A stretch of 64,000 nucleotides of DNA from Casuarius casuarius (taxonomy: Eukaryota > Chordata > Aves > Casuariiformes > Casuariidae). The first letter of the stretch is position 1, and each line of letters starts with the position of its first letter. Made by a program: the position numbers and the translations under genes. Positions 25,149 through 37,300 of this stretch are shown in pieces. The notes under the pieces were generated by a model that saw nothing but the letters and a program-made list of their open reading frames with translations, did not search any database and had not been told where the DNA came from. The stretch covers positions 1,201,785 through 1,265,784 of the forward strand of contig PTFA01000272.1 in assembly GCA_003342895.1 (NCBI GenBank). The letters run 5' to 3'.

Positions 25149-25221
25149 GGAGCAGAGAGTCACTGGATTCATTGTCTTCATTCTGACTGGTGTGTCTGTA
25201 TTTATGGCTCCCATCTTAAAG
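25149..25221 (+). CDS. SLC4A4: SLC4A4 exon 20: helix [17 protein letters not shown]
   Basis: The exon is 73 nt. Its first base completes the Arg codon of exon 19, and it ends in phase 0 before gtaagc. It encodes (R)[18 protein letters not shown] and MAPILK, human residues 830-854. REQRVTG is almost invariant in NBC-type SLC4 proteins. This sequence has [11 protein letters not shown] where human has GTLVFILTGLS. MAPILK leads into the next exon's FIPMPVLYG re-entrant segment. Confidence 0.97.
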
Positions 25222-28200
25222 GTAAGCACCTTACGTTGTCTGCTTCCTCCTCCTCACCGTGCTAAAGTACAAACAAGCGGCCAGTGCCATAATGACTCTA
25301 TCTTTATGCTACTAATGGCCTATTTTATGCTACTAAAAATCTTGTCATTGAAGTATGGAGGAGGAGATTAGTGAGAATTACTGATGCAGTTTTATAGTTT
25401 ACTGGAAGCTTAAACTACTTAGAAGGAAAAAATAACGTATCTGTCGCTTGCTATAAAGTAGTAATGACAAATTTTAGGGCTGGTGTTTTGGGGGGGGGGC
25501 TGTGTTTTTTTATTATTTTAAGGGTTTTCTTACATGTTTGTGTGCGGTAAGCTGTGTTTTATTTTGTACTTTATGCTTCTGCTGTGCCTATGCTTTTATG
25601 GAAAATACATTGCTGATGAAGTTTGAAAGCCTATTGGCGATATGATGGAAGCACGGTTGGCAGCACAGTAGCCTAGTTCCTGCAATGGGCATTAACTGCC
25701 ACAAGCACATTTTCAACAGCTTCTATACGCACAGGAAAAAACCTTCCTTTGGTCCTTACTCGTAGTCTGCGCGCACGGCCCATGGAGAGGACGTAGCTTA
25801 GACGAGCGAGAACGCGCAGCACTGATGGCAGCGAGTGGAGCCTGCAGCTGGTGGGGGTACTCCGTGGGTGAAGTGCAGGCCTAAAACCTTTGGCACTGTT
25901 GCCGCTGCCTCAGCGGAGCGGATTTTTGCCCTGCGTGGTACAGCTGCCAAGGCACACACCTCAGCAATGCGAGGTTCCTGCAGCTCGCCTGGCTTTTAAA
26001 ACCAGCCAGCCCAGCAATCCACGCTGCGCTCTTTTGGGCTGGTTCCTCCTAAAGTAGCACATGCTTTGTCGCTCAGAAGCGCTGCCCCGCTCAGCGGTAT
26101 GGAAAGTGATGAGTGCGATAAAACTCAATTTCTTAATCTGCTGATTTTTTTTCTTGCTAGTTCAGCCAAGACTCTGGCCTGCCGTGCTGCCGATGCTCTT
26201 TGTTAGGACTCAGTTCCCCACCAGCACCATTTCCTATAGACAGGTAGCTGTTTTCCAAGGTCTGAGATTTATTGGAACATAACCACAGAGAAAAACCTCC
26301 TCAATAGATCATTACTTTGTAGATCAAATCTAGAAAATCTGCCTATCCATTCTTTGTGCAGGATACTGCCTTTTCCAGTGGGGATTATTTAAGGGGTCCT
26401 GAGCATAGGCCTACGGTACAACAGGAGATTTCAACTCAACAGGTCCATCGCCATGGATCCCTAGACTGAGGGCGTGAGCGTAAGATGTCAAAACAGTAAC
26501 ATGCATTACCACTTATGAACAGTTGCAAGATGTGTCTTAACTCGGTGACAGGGCAGAGGAGTGCCTGGAGGAGCATCTCTGGAGAGGGCGAACGAAATTT
26601 TGGTCCAGAGAAAGTTGAACCCTAAGGGGGCTGTGAGGCACAGCTAGATGTGAGCCTGATGGGGACGAGGCAGGGAGAGAGCAATGGTGCTCTTTGTACA
26701 CAAAGAGGAGAAAAGAGGTTTAATAAAGTCAGAAGTTTTCCTGTTCTTGATTTCTAAGGTTGTTTTACAGCTAGCCGTCTTTTTATTCCTTGGTTATAGT
26801 TTACTCCTCTCCACGAGCAGGCATTTCTATGCCCTTGATTTATGACTAATTGTATTAATTTTGGTCGTTAGTTCACGTGACCTTTCCCTGCAAGAGCTCC
26901 CTTCCTCTTCTGCACTGGGCTCTATTATTTCCTTTGTTATTGTTTCATTCGTTAATCGTTCTTCTGTGCTTCCCTAAAGAAAGCGTATTGCGTAGGCCCT
27001 CACGGGAGGATGTTTGAGGATACATCAGCACACTCCTCATCCATGTGCCAGCAGGAATTACCTGGCAACATTTCAGGACCTTTAACAACCTCCCGTGGTA
27101 GGGGCTCCTGCTGTAACGAACCACTTTGCAAAATGCATTGAAAAGCCTGTAAGTCTTCTCATGCCAGCTGCAAATTGAACAGTAATGAGCCCAAATTCAA
27201 TAAAACAGTCAATCCACAGAATAATCCCATCCTCGTTTTTCTGTGGGTGTTGCGGTGTTTGTGCTGTTTTTGAATGTCACTGGTCTTTCTACTCAATTAT
27301 GGCAGATCTCCACAGAAACATCCTCAGCCCTGCTAAGAGACTGACAAGCACTTTCCTATAAATACATTTTTAATTCTGTTGGCTAGCAGCAGGTTTGCTC
27401 TGAATCTCCAAGCCAGCAATCCCATAGTCAGCGGATACTTTGCCAGAACAAAATCTTCCCAAGTGAAAGCACTGCTTGCTACTCTGCAGGATAGTGTGCT
27501 GAAGTTTCACCTGTGAACGATGTACAGGATTATTTGTCGTGAAATGGTGAAATAATATTTGGAAATGTTTCTTTCTGGGGTTTTTTTTTTTTTTGAATAA
27601 TAAAAAGGAAAAGAAAGGGAAAAAAGGGAGCAATAGGAATGAACTGGAAAGCTACACTAGAAAGCTACCCAACTTGCCGGAGGAGATACTGTCTTGTCTG
27701 GTCTAATCCCTCAGGGCAGTGAGGGGTTTGAATGCCCTGGACATCCTGGGCTATGCAAAGCGCACTCTGACTCCCCATCCCTCCCCACTACCGTGCGCAG
27801 TAATGGGAGGCTCCTGAAGCCATGCTGCAGAAAATTCATTTGGCTTTTAATGTGAAATATAAATGCAACTCCCTTGAGGAAGCAAAGAAAGCCAAGGCAA
27901 AGATAAATTAGCAGTCAAGGAGCTTGCAGGAGATAATAGGGTATGAGACTCAGGTGAGGAGAGGGAAAAACATACCGGCAAAGCATTGATCTCAGACGGC
28001 ATTGCACACGTGTTCTTGGTGACTACAGCGCTTGCGTCCCTGAAGTTATATGGATGCAATCAGGATCAAGGACTCCAGGGCTGTTTGCATGGCACTGTGT
28101 TTATTACCTTGTAAATGATTAATAATGTTGTGGGGAATACACTAAAACAGTAAATTAACGCTGCGTTATTGGCCTCTCCAATGCGTTCTGTGCCCAGGTC

Positions 28201-29573
28201 GGAGAAGCAGCGTGCCTGTTGCGGCAGAGGCGGTGGAGACGTCGGGCGTGCTGCGCCTGCCCTGCAGTGGCAGCCGCCGGGCACTGCACTGCGCGGCGAC
28301 GGCTGCCCAGCTCCTGTGCTTCGGGATTCGAATAAATCGCACAAAGGGCTTCATTCAGGTCCCGCGTTTGGTTTGCGCCCAGGCATCTCCATTCGCATCA
28401 CGCCACGCCGGCCGCACACAATTCTGTTGTTCAGCCGAGGAACTCTCTCCCCTTCTGGCAACAGCGCGGTTGTTTTTGCCGTTGAGGAGAGCTTTGTGCT
28501 TCGGGTCGGCGGAGCGTTTTTTTCCGGAGGAGCATTTTTATCTGAGGAGCGCGTGTGGTGTTACCATGTGCAGGTGTCTGTGGTGGCGGGAGGCTTTCTC
28601 CTTTGCTTTTCTCCACTTGCACGCTCCTTGCCGGAGGAGCCCGCAGGTTACGGAAGCCAGGTTTCGATTGACATGAATTTGCAAAGCACTTAGGAGCCCT
28701 CGGATGAGAGGCAGACGTGGCTCAAGTAGCTGGGCCGGGCATGTGGCATGCGAGGGGAGGATTACAGTGGCGTTTGCTGAAGTGAGGAGGAAGGTGCACT
28801 CAGCGGTGGCTCTTTTGCATTAAACCTGGCGAGCCGTTTGGCGACAGGGCCGTCGTGCCCCTGCGCACCGCCTGCTCTTGAGCCGTCCTTGCTTCCAGGG
28901 GCAGATGTCAGCAATCGCACGGCCAGTGAGGTGGGAATGGGCAGCGCTGATCACTTGAGGGAGCAGAAATTGTTGTTTGAAAGTACAGTTCCTAGAAGAG
29001 AAGAGTGTAACTCACTGTCCTGTGTGTGCAATTTGTTGTGGATTAATGTGGGTCAAAGAGTGGGCAGAGGCAGAGGCTTTGTTGGCCTGTCATCTCTGAG
29101 TTGGGACACGAGAGAGCAGTCTTTCTGGACAGATTTCCAGAGCTGGACATATCATAGGATTATACTGTCTTTTCTTCTCTACTTTCTGCTTCTAGTCCCA
29201 CCAAAAACCAAGAGGCGAGGAGGAATTTGGAGTTTATTTGAACATGTTTTACCGTGCCTCTCAGCTGCTTTGATGGCTAACTGGGACTGGCTGGCTTTGT
29301 TTCCTTTCTTTCTTGGAGAGGCTTCCGAGTAACACTGAAATGGGAGAGAAAGGGCTCGTTCAGCCTCAACCCCGTTCATTTTCATACTACAAAAGTTCTT
29401 CCATCTCTCAAAATACAGCAGAAAGCTTGCTCAGCTCTGTCACTTTGCATCTTTCAGTCAGAGATGCAATTCAAGCTTGGCACAGGTTAGGAACTATGGC
29501 CCCCCGAGTATCAACGGTGTGCTGTGTCCGCGGGTTATTCACGCTCGGTTTTTCTCCTCTTTTTCCCCTTCAG
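25222..29573 (+). other. SLC4A4: SLC4A4 intron 20 (4.4 kb)
   Basis: The intron runs from gtaagc at 25222 to AG at 29572-29573. It contains a run of ten G (about 25490), a T14 run (27581-27594) and a CpG-dense patch at about 28190-28520, listed separately. The open frames in that patch (28169-28693 and 28212-28676) show no known domain. Confidence 0.85.
28190..28520. other. CpG-rich patch inside intron 20
   Basis: CpG is frequent here, with about 14 sites in the first 110 bases, including ctgcgcggcgacggctg. Open frames on both strands follow from the lack of AT-rich stop codons. It may be a small intragenic CpG island. There is no TATA box or first exon I can support. Confidence 0.45.
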
Positions 29574-29642
29574 TTTATTCCTATGCCTGTGCTGTATGGT
29601 GTCTTCCTGTACATGGGTGTCGCTTCCCTCAACGGCGTGCAG
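29574..29642 (+). CDS. SLC4A4: SLC4A4 exon 21: [15 protein letters not shown] segment
   Basis: The exon is 69 nt (23 codons), phase 0 at both ends, between ccccttcag and gtgagt. It encodes [15 protein letters not shown] and VASLNGVQ, identical to the human residues 855-877 as I recall them. This Pro-rich turn and short helix (IPxxVLYGxFLYMG) is one of the most conserved parts of the SLC4 membrane domain. Confidence 0.98.
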
Positions 29643-31337
29643 GTGAGTTCCCGCAGCAAGCCCCGCTCCTCTAACAGGCGAGAGCAGATTCCCTGCGGGA
29701 CCTTGTCCGGAAGACGGTAATCATTAACCGTTGTGGATTTTCTTTTATAACTCTCCGGCCTTTCCCTTCTCCTTCACCGCCTCATTTTCGTTCCAAAGAA
29801 ACCCATGAAGGGGAGCAACTGTTTACAAATACTGCTGTGCACTGGCTGGCTTGACAGTGAGACCAAAGGAAAGAGTCTGGTGAGCAGGCGAGCAGCCAAG
29901 TCCTGGCCGTGTGAGCGGTGGTGGGTGCTGCGTGAAGCCCCCCGGGTCTCTCCTGACCCCCTGCTCACTGACAACAACACTGAGGACAGCCTCCGCTCCC
30001 AAAGGCCCCCGGCTCCCTCCTGGGATGGCTCGGGTCGTCTTTGGCGCCGTTTGGCACCGGCTGAAGGAAAATAAGTTAACGTGATTTATGGTGGCGGCAT
30101 TATTCTGCAGTGTTAACAAGTGGGAACACTGCTGTTTGTAAGCGAAGGGAAGCCAAGCCCCCTTTCTTTGTCGTTGAGGAAACATTACGTAAGGAGCCTT
30201 TCTCACAGGGCAGTATCTTTAATTGGTGCTAGGAAGCTGGAAGTGTTTTTGTTACTTTCTGGCACCCTGTTAATTGTGGCCTTTCTTTTTAGTGCTCGGT
30301 TGTGTTCTAATGGGAAAAGACTCTGTGTTCTGCGAACACCATGAGAATTTATTTGGGTATTCTTTAAAATGGCCCTGGCTTTCATTCACTGGTTTGAGAT
30401 TAATCTGGTTTCAGGATCAGTCAGAAGTGGGCAGCAGGCCCAAGTTCTGGCAAGAGACAACGAAGGGATTGTAATATTCACCCTTCGGTTGGTTCTCCTA
30501 GAGGGGATTTCCCGTGTTTTCTGGCCCAGGTGGTCAGGGAACTGTGCAGCTTGTTTTCAAACCATCAAGGATGTTTTTCACTCAATGAGAAATCCTGATT
30601 TTGGTTTAACTCCAAGTCCATCACGTCCAGCCTAGGGCAAGTGATGCTGCCCGAAAAGCTGTCTGTCCTCCTCATTTCTTCAGTTAGGTGCGTTTCTGCT
30701 CTTGTCAGCATGATGTTTGCCCTCACCTCCGTTGACCCCTGTTTCCAACCGTTTTGGAAAGTGCATTGCTTTTGTGTCTTCAGTGCTTCTTGGTAGAAAC
30801 ACGTGGGTTCGCTTCAGTGACCCAGAATTTGACGCTGGCTGTATTTTGGGTGTTCATCTTATTTTCTCAGTTTTGTGGGTAATGAAGTGTTTCCTTCAAC
30901 AGAAAATTCCCTACATCCGCAGCTGCAGCAGATCCTGCTAGTTATTTTGAAGCCAGCAGAGCTATTTCCACTGACACCTTAGTTTTTTAGTTTATACGCT
31001 GATCATGAGAGCACATGAAGTCCTGCTGCTTAAAATATAGGCATCTGAAAGCCTCACTTTGAGAGATGCTTGGCTCCAGTGCCTCTGTTTAGGTGCCAAA
31101 TGTAGATGTAGGAGCCTAACTTTAGACAACCGAGTTAAAATGTTTAGCCGATCATGCATTAAGAAAAGGTTACTCAGGATAGAAGAGCTGTGCTGAGTTC
31201 TCTGCTGACTTTCTTTTATGGAAGGAAAGCAAGTTCATTCAAGGTCACCCTTCATGGTCTGATAATGCTTTTGTCACTCATTTTTGTGCATCTTGGCTTT
31301 CATTTAAATGCCTGTCTTTCTTTCATTTTCTATCCAG
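29643..31337 (+). other. SLC4A4: SLC4A4 intron 21 (1.7 kb)
   Basis: The intron runs from gtgagt at 29643 to AG at 31336-31337 (acceptor tctttcattttctatccag). It contains one repeat-like fragment at about 31030-31145, listed separately. Confidence 0.85.
31030..31145. repeat. Worn fragment of an old amniote dispersed repeat
   Basis: The phrases ataggcatctgaaag, tgtttaggtgccaaatg and ggagcctaactttagac follow the pattern of a 'taggtgcctaa...taggcacctaact' repeat that is widespread in reptiles and birds. It seems related to the fragment at 24440-24535. It is recognised from memory, with approximate limits. Confidence 0.45.
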
Positions 31338-31511
31338 TTCATGGATCGTCTGAAGCTGCTCTTGATGCCTCTAAAACATCAGCCAGACTTTATCTATCTG
31401 CGTCACGTCCCGCTGCGCAGGGTCCATCTGTTCACGTTCCTGCAGGTGGTGTGTCTGGCCCTCCTCTGGATTCTCAAGTCAACCGTGGCTGCTATAATAT
31501 TCCCTGTCATG
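31338..31511 (+). CDS. SLC4A4: SLC4A4 exon 22: [17 protein letters not shown] with Arg881 and Gln913
   Basis: The exon is 174 nt (58 codons), phase 0 at both ends, between ctatccag and gtaggt. It encodes [40 protein letters not shown] and [18 protein letters not shown], human residues 878-935. Arg881 (codon 31347) and Gln913 (31443) are kept; R881C and Q913R are human disease mutations that impair trafficking or transport. The only change from human that I notice is QVVCL for QVLCL. Confidence 0.98.
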
Positions 31512-34153
31512 GTAGGTGATGTTCTCCTTCACCTTTTCCAGCCCTACCTCCCTTTCGCAGCCTAGGCCTTCCATACACCGTCGTCATATCCTCCCACAAA
31601 CAGGCAAATCAAATCCTCTCACTGAAAAAATCCCTAGCCTGGGACTCTGCACTCCGTTCGTTGCACTGACGCAAGATCACATGAGGCAAATGTCTTCCAC
31701 ATCCTCTCGTTTGCCGTGGTTGCCTTTACATAGATCCTCTGGAGGAAAACAAGCCTGGAAAGTTAATTTTTTTCCAGGAAGGTGAAGTCAGTTTTGACCC
31801 TTTCTGGCTGCCAAGGTTAGATTTGCTGTTTTCTCCTTGAGCTGTGTAAATGAATGAGAGGTTCATAGCCTTCCTTTTTTAGTCCACACTAATCATTGTA
31901 CAGAAAATGTCTCCCTTGCTTTTAAATAACACAGACTGACAAAAACAAGAATGAGATGGTAGAGCTGTGCACACTGCTCAGGGCTTGCTGTAAGAGGAGG
32001 ACCAAATGGAGAAAAAGGATTAGCTAAGTCAAGGGCAAAAAAAGAAACATCTTTTTCCTTTCACATGGATTCATACAGTGATGTTGATTCATGTTTCATG
32101 TCTGAGTATATTGCATATAGCTGTAAGGTACATGTACTCTTTCCAATAACGCATATCAGAGTCATGTTAAAGCATTTTTTGGATGTGGAATGATTAATTA
32201 TTCATCACATAGAAGAACTATTTCATAAATATACCCTTTGTAGTCAGCCTGTGATACAGTATATCGACATCCTGAAAGGGGAAGAGTGAAACTCAACTTT
32301 CTGTGCATTTAGATCCTTAGTAGCGCTATAAACGCGATTAGGTGCTTGTACCAAATGAAAAACAAACTAGTGTTAAGGGGAGGTTACTTGTACACTTTGC
32401 AACAGGCTTCCAAGCCAGACTAAGTCTTGAAACCTGTGACCATATACAGGTGACAGTTGGAATGGTTTGGGTCCCAAACGAGGGAGCAGAGAGCAGACCC
32501 TACTCCGTGTCCGTGTCTGACCTGTAGATCAATGAGAACAGGTGGGAGCAAAGTAGTCCTGTGGACAACTGGATCTAACGTGACCAAACCTCCACACATG
32601 CACATTCTGCAGAGTTTCATCTCTGGCTTGGAGACAGTTCTGACTGCTGCAAAGTCAAAGCTATATGAAACTCTCATAAGAAATTTGTGTCCAATCCTCC
32701 TGGTTTCAGGTTTAGGAACAAGTCAAATCTCAGTTGTGGGTGCAGTTACAAACTGTACTGCTTATTTAAGAAAGAGAATGAGAGAAAGCAGAAAACCAGA
32801 CAAAGACAAGCATTTGTTCTCTGATGCCAGTGAAATTAGAGTAAAGCTGATTCAAGTAAAAAATCCTACACATTTTTGCCAGAACACATGCTCATATATA
32901 AAGATGTTAAAAATCCACAGTTCCCACTTAAATGCCATTCCATTGCATTTTAATGACTGTGTTGTACTGCTGTTCAAAGCTGAATCTAAGATCTGGACTC
33001 TCTCTTCTTGCCCATAAAACACGGTATCTGAGTGAGCGGTAAGTCTACTGACGTTTATTATAATGATGCAGAATCAGTGAAGGCATGGTGACAGCTTAGG
33101 TGTAACTGGGTCTGATGGCCAAACCTCAATTATTCGCACTCATGAACGAAAAGACTATAAAATTGCAATTTGGCTGTGAAATCTGAGCAGTAGCTAAATT
33201 TCTACTTATTGTAAGAAAAGCACTTTTAATACAAAAGTAATTTATATTGTGATAATCACGGGGATACGTATGTCATCTCCCTCCCCAAGTAGTTTTTCAC
33301 TTCTGTAACACATCTGAAGTTACACAAGTCAAAATTTGAAATCCATGCTTAGATTTGTGCTGTTGATCATCACTGCTTGGGGCAAGCTCTTCATCTTAAA
33401 GGCAGTCTTTGGTTGCCAGAAACGGGTTGCATCTTTCTATAGCCAAGTCAAGCTTCAGTCTTTCAGTTTCCCTTTGGTAAAGTGTACCTGTCACCTTGGT
33501 ATACATGTGTTGGTGGTGTTAGATCCAGTGTAGGCATAAACACTTATTTCAGACATGTCTCTTCTTTTTTTTCCTAGCTCCTTTGATTGCGGCCTTGCGC
33601 AGAAAAAGCTTTTCCTTTAGTTTCATGCAGCTGCAATCGTAATAAACTTCATTCTGCAAACTCCAAGGGCACGTTAGGCCCTTGTCAAATTTCTAAAGAG
33701 TTCTTACATCTGGGGAAAGGGTGAGGAAGAAAGTAAAGAAAATTACTCAGGCTGCACCTGTGGCCCTGGGTGTATGGGCTGAGTCCCAAAAATAAATGTA
33801 AAACCTACGCCTTTGGTCTCTTTAGTTTATTGTTTTGCCTGATGCCTATTAGTTGGATCCTAAAGATTACCTTTGTCTCCAAAGGAGCGGTAAGTGGTTA
33901 CATAATGTTACTTGTCCGGCACTCCTGTTTTTTCTCATGTGAAACAATACCACTTCTGTCCTAACTCCACTCTAAAGTTTGGATTTTCAAGTTGATTGAG
34001 GTACTGCAGGTGTTCACCATGTTCTGTACTGGTTAATTTACAGCCAGAATTAAAGTGTTTGGGATTAAGAAGCCGTATCAACATGAATGGGCAGAATGTT
34101 CCCGATTAAAGATTGAATGTGACCGAGTGAGAAGTCTCTCCCTGCCTTTTCAG
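31512..34153 (+). other. SLC4A4: SLC4A4 intron 22 (2.6 kb)
   Basis: The intron runs from gtaggt at 31512 to AG at 34152-34153. It is AT-rich. The 186-codon open frame at 32457-33017 has no recognisable domain and no splice-site support. The AT-rich stretch at about 32050-32240 could be a conserved non-coding block, but this cannot be judged from one sequence. Confidence 0.85.
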
Positions 34154-34315
34154 ATCCTGGCACTTGTAGCTGTCAGAAAAGCCATGGACTACCTCTTCTC
34201 CCAGCATGACCTAAGCTTTCTTGATGACGTCATTCCAGAAAAGGACAAGAAAAAGAAAGAGGATGAGAAGAAGAAGAAAAAGAAGAAAGGCAGTCTGGAC
34301 AGTGACAATGATGAT
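34154..34315 (+). CDS. SLC4A4: SLC4A4 exon 23: last helix and lysine-rich cytoplasmic tail
   Basis: The exon is 162 nt (54 codons), phase 0 at both ends, between tttcag and gtaagg. It encodes [38 protein letters not shown], a run of seven Lys and GSLDSDNDD, human residues 936-989. Both proposed carbonic anhydrase II contacts, LDDV (958) and DNDD (986), are present. The Ser of KKKGSLDS (human 982), a PKA site linked to a change in stoichiometry, is also kept. Human Gly in VRKGMDYL is Ala here. This exon ends the part shared by all NBCe1 forms; the splice choice after it decides the tail. Confidence 0.98.
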
Positions 34316-37300
34316 GTAAGGAGCTTTCTGCTCTTGTCAAATAACTCCTGTGTAGCTAGTTAATCCTGGGTGACTGCACCGTGCTCCTCCCCGGCTCTGG
34401 GGTGGGGATTTTCCCAGCCCATTTTGAATCAGACCAGCAGCCTTTACCTGCTGCAGCAAATCGGCCCCAAACAAAACTTCTTTTCAACATTGCCTTCCTT
34501 TTGCTGGATGTCACCAGCCTGCGGTAGGTGGTATTTGCATTGCCAAGAATGAAATCACACTTCTCCCAAGTGCAGTAGCTAACTGCTGACGTGTCATGCC
34601 TTTTACTAGAATGCTTTCATCACCCTGTCTTACTCATCTTTCCCTCCTCCTCCTTTCTCCCCCATAATTGTCTTTACATTTTAGGAGGAGAGTGGTTTGC
34701 ATAAGCAGCTCTGTTACTTCTGAAAATATTATGCTTTTTTTTTCTTTTTGGATTTTTCTGAATTACTCTTTTTAAAAGGACAAAAAGGTGTGAATTGATT
34801 GTCACTGCAGGAGGGACTTTGTTTTCTGTTGATAATACTTCTGGCCTGAACAGTTAGAGTACGTGCCCTTCTGCCATGTGCTTTACTCTTTGCTCTGACT
34901 CAGGTTGCAGCATACACTAAAATAGGGAAACATGGCTGCTAACGTCGTTATTAAATGCAGTGAGCTGACCAGATCCATGTGACTTAGAATATTTTGATTT
35001 TTTTATTGTATCTATATTTAGAAGAAATGTAGCCCTTGTGCCTTTAAACATCCTCCTACCCAGGGCTAATGTGAACTCACGTACTACTAAATTTACACTG
35101 AAGTGCTACACACAGTGATTATATAGTACTTCCTATATTAAGTGTGTACTTCCTTTGGAGAGCTGGCTGCCTCAGTCAGTGCTGGCTTTTGCTCCAGCTG
35201 GATGGCAAGGTATAAAGGGAGCGAGGCTTTACTAATTTTAGGATACGCATAGAGAGTGTTGAGCGTGGTGTGTCTTGTTCTGCTCATGCAACTGTCTGCA
35301 GTTAGTGAAGAGAGGCTTCTTCTACGGCTGGGGTAGAGGTGAGGTCACCTGCCACTGAAAAATGTCCCCCTCAGGCAGAGCAGGAGAAACGAATGAGAAG
35401 GGATCTCACGGCAGCGGGGCGGGAAGGCAGCAGGAAAAGTCAGCTGGCCCTTGCCTGTGCACTCAGGCCCGAGTCACGGATCTGAGGCTGGCAGTGCTGA
35501 AGTTTGGAGCTCTGGTCTGGGGTGAGGTGGCCGAGTGACAGCAACCCTGGGCTTGCGCACCGCTCGACGGCCTGCCTGCTCCCTGGCCAGCTTCGTTGAT
35601 ACGGAGCGGCTAACGGGGACGTCAGGAAAAGGAGACTCCCAGGAAGCAGGTGCTGGGTTAATAATCTAGCCTCTTCAAGAGGAAAACAGCAGCTCCAGGG
35701 GTTCCCCCACACCGGCCTGGTGCCGGCCCGGCCTGGTGGAGGACGAGCTAGAAGCCAGCTCTCTTGCGTGAGAGCTACGTAGCACTTCCCCAGAGCTGCA
35801 TTAGAGGCAACAGAGCCAGACTGTTCCAATGAGAGAATGTGCAGAAGCTTTTGCCTTTGTGGGAAGAATATATGCTGTATAAAATAGATCCTACGCACTG
35901 AAAGAGGCACAACTAATAATTTCATAAGTGAGGGTGCAGCAATGTGGGAAGCAGCCTGGTTCCCCCTCTTATGAAGTCAGCCTGAACCCAAACTTGGAAG
36001 ATTGGCTCTTAATTCGGGCAGCAGGCTCCCCTCTCCCTTTTTCTGCAGCAGGCACTGGCCACTGGGCTCTATTTCTGCACTGATTTTTCGAGAGGCCCAG
36101 CAGACGCATCCCCGTTAGCAGTACGGCACCAGGCAGGGCGCTCAGCCTGCGCTCGTGTGACTGGGTTTTTTATAGGAAAGGCAGCAGCTTCAGGTGTCAG
36201 TGCGGAGAGCCCCCACCTAAGAACATGAAGACTAGACTTTGACTCAAGACTTGGATTTTAGCAGTGTTGTATCACTGTTCACATGAACTGCACAGTCCCT
36301 CTCAGTTATATGCTGTGGGAGACAGTATAACACGTAGTGTCTTCTATAAATTCAGTGGAGCAGGACTTAAAAACTTTGCCATTTACCTTTCGAGAAAGTG
36401 CCTTAGCTACCACGCTATGTTGCCTTGGAGTTTGTGCTTTTACCTATTACTGTGTGCTAACGAGGGGTTCCTTGGATGCCCCCCCCCACACACACACATT
36501 TCTTTGACTGCATCCCCTCATTTTGATTGATTTGAATCCAGCAGCGTGGTACCCAGAATCATGGCTCCCATATCTCTGGTATGTTTTAAGCTGTTTTATG
36601 TCTTCTCAAGCTTTTAATGAATGTCAGGTACAGTACTCAATCTAATGAGTAGTAGAATTTATGCAAAATGCTCATTTTTAACTGTTTTTATCTTCTTTTC
36701 AGCACTCGCTTTTACCAGCTTTCCTGAATATAAAGCACTTGGCATTACCGGTTTGATTATTTTTACCCTTTTTGTACTGTAAATATGCACCCACAAAGTT
36801 AGCACTGTGGGATTGTGCAGGCAATACCCTGGTTACCGAGTTGGATGAGGAGAACTGCAGGGCATTGCTAATGCGAACAGCACTAGCTGGACGAGTAAGG
36901 CAAAACCCAGCACTGATGGAGACTGCTCTCTCAGCTCTAGTTGGGACTTTGTTGAAGTTCCCACCAAGGATTTGCTAGCAATCAAGGGCAGTGAGAAAGG
37001 AGCTGCAAAAAAAGACTTTACAGTAATCTCACCATTGCTCCCTCCTGTTTGAATTTACAAGGTGTCAATTAGTGCTACTAACTGCTGCATTTGCCTAAGC
37101 CTGTATGTAAAGGAAAATCAAGCCCCTTGGCTTTCTCTCAGATCGTGCATCCAAAATGCATGATCTAAGAACGGCCAGCCAATTTGTTACAAAATCCTGA
37201 GCTAGCACATTTAGCCGAAGAGCCAAGTGATGTGTAATAGTGTCTTCTCCTCTTCTGCACATTGTTGCCAACTGCAGGCGCTCTCTCTGTCTCTTTGTTC

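Noticed and set aside
32457..33017. Open frame of 186 codons inside intron 22
   Set aside because: No family resemblance. The composition is that of AT-rich intron, and the neighbouring real exons are already in correct phase without it.
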